Shown here: one piece after another, positions 60,963 through 64,000 of the stretch
Layout of the letters: every line of letters starts with the position of its first letter
Position numbering within the stretch: the first letter of the stretch is position 1
Source of the DNA: Sipunculus nudus
Taxonomy: Eukaryota; Annelida; Sipuncula; Golfingiida; Sipunculidae
Reading direction: 5' to 3'
Assembly (NCBI GenBank): GCA_026874595.1
Contig: CM049311.1
Location: 61,694,453-61,758,452 of the forward strand
DNA length: 64,000 bases
Made by a program: the position numbers and the translations under genes
The notes under the pieces: generated by a model
Databases searched by the model: none
What the model was told of the DNA's origin: nothing
The model's input: only the letters and a program-made list of their open reading frames with translations

Positions 60963-62621
60963 CTGTCACAAAGACACTTCATGTACATATCAATCAAAAG
61001 ACTAGTGGCCCATGGGCCATGACGCTCAGGGAATGTTGAACAATGAGAAAGATGAATGCCAGAGTGCCAAAAATCATGAATTTTATGAAGAGTCCTTAGA
61101 AATATCTGGTTTACCAGAAAACTCTCCAAGAGGGATTGACATGTCAAATTTCAGACCAATATCTTGAACCATTCCTGAGATATGAGCAATTTTCCCTAAA
61201 AGCACATGTAAGTATGGACACCACAAGAAAAAGATTGAGATGTGGCGCCACCAGTCCTGAGTACAAGATGGAGCAGGCCAAGATCCATGGACATGCACAA
61301 TTTCAGGCCAATACGGCACACCCTTCCAAAGAAAAGAAAATTAATTCATTCTACAGAAACAGGAAGGTAGGTGGTGCCACCTGTCTGGTTTATAAGAAAA
61401 TTTTCCAAGATGGATGGACATGCCAATTTCACCAAAAGCAAATATACCGATGAATGCCACAAGAAAATGACTGCAGATGGCACAACCAATCTTGTTTATG
61501 AGATGTAAATATAAACTTTATTTATTTTACATGGATTGTACAACTAGTTATTATAACTAATACGAGGAACTCTCCATGGCTCAGATGTTGGCACTCGGTA
61601 GTCGGAAAGGGTGAAGGAAACCGGAGGACCCAGAGAAAACCACCGACCTCAGATGGGCAACTACAACCCAATCTCATAGCCACACCGGGGATCGAACCCG
61701 GGTCGCCAGCAGAGAAAGCCAAGCGTTTTACCGCTCAGCTGTCCAGGACCTAGATGAGATGTAGGTGTTGAGGATCTATGAACATGCACAATTTCAACCT
61801 TATACATTGAAGAACCACTTAGACGAACAGATGGCAAATGCACAGATGGACACTACAAAAAGTATTATAGGTGGCACCACCAGTTACAATTAGGAGATAG
61901 AGAGATCCAAGATCTATGGACATGTAAACTTTTAGCACAATACATTGAGCCACTCCTGAGATATTGGCTGTTATCTATAAGTCACCCAGATTCATACTGC
62001 ACAGAAAAGATTGCCGATGGTACCATATGTCTTTGTTAGGCACAACAACACAAGTGAAGGAACAACTATGCTAGGTTTCAGAAAGATCAGTCCAAGGTCC
62101 AGCGGTTACGATTTGTGCCCTGTTAACAGCTTGACTTTCAGATGACTTTCAGTCAGCTGAGCTAAAAACTGCCTTTATTTAACCCTTTAATACCCATGAT
62201 TAAAGTTTTATTTGATGATTTGATATAAAATTACAATGCAGCTCATTTTCAAATGTTAAGATTAGAGGGAATAAGAAGATCATGCATAGAGAAACAAAGT
62301 GTATATGGATTAAAAACATCACAAACACTAAAGCATGTAAACTCTACAGGGTTTTAAAATTAAGTAAAAGGATATAAAGGCTGTTTAGTCATAGAGGTCT
62401 GATTGACAGAAGATAACAGAAGATAAGCCATTTCAGTTTGTATGCCAGGTATTCTGCCAGATTTTGCCAGATAATGCCACTGCTGAATGACCATAAAACT
62501 TATCAGAGAATATATTGAACAACTCACAAGTGTAACTTGCTCCCTTGTCCTTGATGAAATCTTCTGGGATTAGGGACAGGTTTCCAAAGTCTGGAGTTCT
62601 GGCCAGTTCATAAACACTGCT
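60847..62621 (-). CDS. GATD1: GATD1 (PDDC1)-like protein, last two exons
   Basis: Exon 62621-62528 (acceptor ATTCCAG, donor ACTT/GTGAGT) encodes SSVYELARTPDFGNLSLIPE and DFIKDKGASYT, ending in phase 1. Exon 60962-60847 (acceptor TGACAG) completes that codon and encodes SVADAVHIVVDRHLITGQNE, then QSALIAVQNLILLCNQR and TGA. The order and motifs (EDF(V/I)KD, then D(R)HL(V/I)TGQN, then VQNL) match the C terminus of GATD1/PDDC1. This is a cytosolic protein of the DJ-1/PfpI glutamine-amidotransferase-like superfamily whose enzymatic role is not well defined. About 69 C-terminal residues are present; upstream exons, with the nucleophile-elbow region, must lie beyond the right edge, since none was found up to 64000. 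The 1.57-kb intron holds a Helitron-like element and a nested SINE. Confidence 0.85.
61005..62168 (+). mobile_element. Helitron-like element with tandem core, in the GATD1 intron
   Basis: Starts ACTAGTGGCCCATGGGCC, has GGTGGCGCCACC-type sites at about 61242, 61368 and 61869, and ends GGTTACGATTTGTGCCCTGT and a partial hairpin before CAGCTGAGCTAAAA. It belongs to the same family as the 54.8-kb and 59.6-kb ends. Confidence 0.55.
61560..61752 (-). mobile_element. tRNA-derived SINE with Meta-like domain
   Basis: On the minus strand, CAGCTGAGCGGTAAAACGC (box A) and GGGTTCGATCCCC (perfect box B, 61687-61699) are followed by GGTTTTCTCTGGGTCCTCCG and GTTTCCTTCACC, a block I associate with the metazoan Meta-type SINE domain. 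It is nested inside the Helitron-like element. Confidence 0.7.
62528..62621 (-). CDS. GATD1: GATD1-like, penultimate exon
   Basis: 94 nt, phase 0 in and phase 1 out. Only this frame is open. The alternative acceptor AG two bases downstream would break the frame. Confidence 0.85.
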
Positions 62622-62639
62622 CTGGAATGGAGAAAGAAA

Positions 62640-63420
62640 AGACGCACATTTAAATCTTGTTGCTCAGAAATCTAGATTTTCTATATGTTCAGGTCAAGGT
62701 TTCAGTTACAATCTGATATTATCATTTATGTCAGTCTCATCTAAATTTACTAAATTTACCAATTCTATATGTAATAGACAGTGCAAGTTAGTGATTATCT
62801 GTGTAGTAGTTCAGAACTATGCGGTAAATTTAATCACTGAATAGTATGCAGTATCACGTGGATGACCTGGAGAGGTCAAACCTTTATCACAAATTTTAAT
62901 GCATTTAATTTCGAAAATTTAGGCACACAATTTATTAAAATATTGCGAATTATGTATAAAGGTTTTGAGTCGAAGTTGGAGATCTCTGCTTTTGCAGAAA
63001 AGCTTGCATTGCCTGATTGCATTACATATTTGCACATTGACAATGATTCCTCTGTTGAGTCAATTGTCCTATAATTAATTTTCCTTTCTGCATGACGGCC
63101 TATCACCAAAAAATATAGGTTCAATTTTTTTTCAACACATGTTATTAAGAACACGCATTATTTCACACAACCTAGACAACTTTTGACTCAACCCCCCCCC
63201 CCCCCCAGCTTTGAAGTAAATCAGAGAGCCAGCCATGATTCTTCTCAGCTCTATTTGTTGTTCAAGCATAGCGGGCTGCTTCTACTTAATAATCACAGTT
63301 GTTGTTGTTTAGCTATTCTCTCAGATGTCAAACAACATTGCTGGGTGCAGTACCATTACATCATCAAATGTGATTAGTCCCACTTAGTTACTTATTGTTT
63401 ACACCTTGCGGACACGGGGG
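62640..63420. other. No gene seen upstream of the GATD1-like exons
   Basis: Contains a C-run at about 63192-63207. I looked for the preceding GATD1 exon here and did not find it. Confidence 0.45.
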
Positions 63421-63424
63421 AGGG

Positions 63425-63960
63425 TATAATTCGCTGATCAGCGCGCTGATCAGCGGTCTGCAGTATAAAACACTGATCAGCGCGCTGATCAGCCACCTTT
63501 CAATTAAAGCATTAATTTGAGGCAAATTATCTCCCATACAGCAACCTCCGCCTATTTTGTGTTTAAAAATGATTAAAAGACACCTTTTCTATCAGTATTA
63601 CATATTTACAAACATATGCATTTATTTTTATTGTGTTCATAATTATACAAGTAACGCAAGTTACATGCCAGTGACTATTTCGCTGATCAGCGGCGCTGAT
63701 TATATAAACCTTTCAATCCAAGCATTTATTTTAGACAAATGAGCCCCCATATAAGAACCTCCGACTATTGTGTGATTAAATATGATTTAAAGATATATAT
63801 TCTATCAATGTGTCATATTCACTAACAATGAAAACTCTTTTAATGTGTTACTTATTATACATGAAACCTTAATTTCTACCACCTATTTCGCTGATCAGCA
63901 AACTGCGCAATCGCTTGACGCTGATAAAGTGCTCATCGGCAATGACTTACGTATTTCATG
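63425..63960 (+). repeat. Tandem repeat of 210-250 bp with GCTGATCAGC palindromes
   Basis: Three diverged units start near 63429, 63680 and 63888, each at TTCGCTGATCAGC. The first unit has the palindrome four times in two pairs (GCTGATCAGCGCGCTGATCA). Between them lies a shared AT-rich block with AACCTCCG(C/A)CTATT. Confidence 0.75.
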
Positions 63961-64000
63961 ACTATGATACCTGTCATCTGTGATTCTCTATAATGGTAAC

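Noticed and set aside
61680-61752. Possible tRNA gene with perfect B box
   Set aside because: It continues into a SINE-type body (GGTCCTCCGG block) and shows no matching acceptor stem.

Overview
Kind of DNA. This is AT-rich, intron-rich animal genomic DNA with long dinucleotide microsatellites, tRNA-derived SINEs, LINE tails, MITEs and tandem arrays. The repeat types, including a SINE tail resembling the metazoan 'Meta' domain and arrays of palindrome-anchored repeats, suggest a mollusc, probably a bivalve. That placement is inference. No bacterial-type operons, phage genes or CRISPR arrays are present. Most open frames are repeat or microsatellite noise. The genes were recognised by joining short exons across phase-compatible splice sites.

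Genes. The left three quarters is built around three copies of one small five-exon gene. It encodes a Shisa-like type I membrane protein: signal peptide, Cys-rich ectodomain ending in CC...CC, one transmembrane helix, and a Pro-rich tail with two PPxY motifs. Copy A (minus, 9734 to 101) has intact exons 1-4, a GC-type donor and a recently duplicated exon 4; its last exon lies off the left edge. Copy B (plus, 20202 to 27861) keeps exons 1, 2 and 5 but has lost the transmembrane and first PY exons. Copy C (minus, 45834 to 35171) has all five exons but a stop codon in exon 2. At the right end (minus, 62621 to 60847) are the last two coding exons of a GATD1/PDDC1-like protein of the DJ-1/PfpI glutaminase-like superfamily. 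An unrecognised two-exon membrane protein start (13199 to 12390) and two weaker single-exon candidates are also listed.

Layout. About 3240-11015 and 18968-26815 are arms of a large imperfect inverted repeat around a 7.9-kb centre that carries the unrecognised membrane-protein exons. About 37000-45935 is a third copy in direct orientation to the left arm. A second inverted repeat (27700-29535 and 33617-35340) carries the last exons of copies B and C facing each other. From about 46 kb rightward the DNA is mostly repeats: a solo-LTR-like element, two blocks of 277-bp repeats, a six-unit array of about 336-bp repeats, Helitron-like 3' ends, and a terminal array of GCTGATCAGC palindromes.

History read from the sequence. 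A SINE with target-site duplications is shared by copies A and B, and copy C has the empty site. A and B also share a shortened ectodomain loop. A and B are therefore sisters, and C branched earlier. A near-identical tract shared by A and C suggests later gene conversion or exchange. All comparisons were made by eye; no alignment or search was run.
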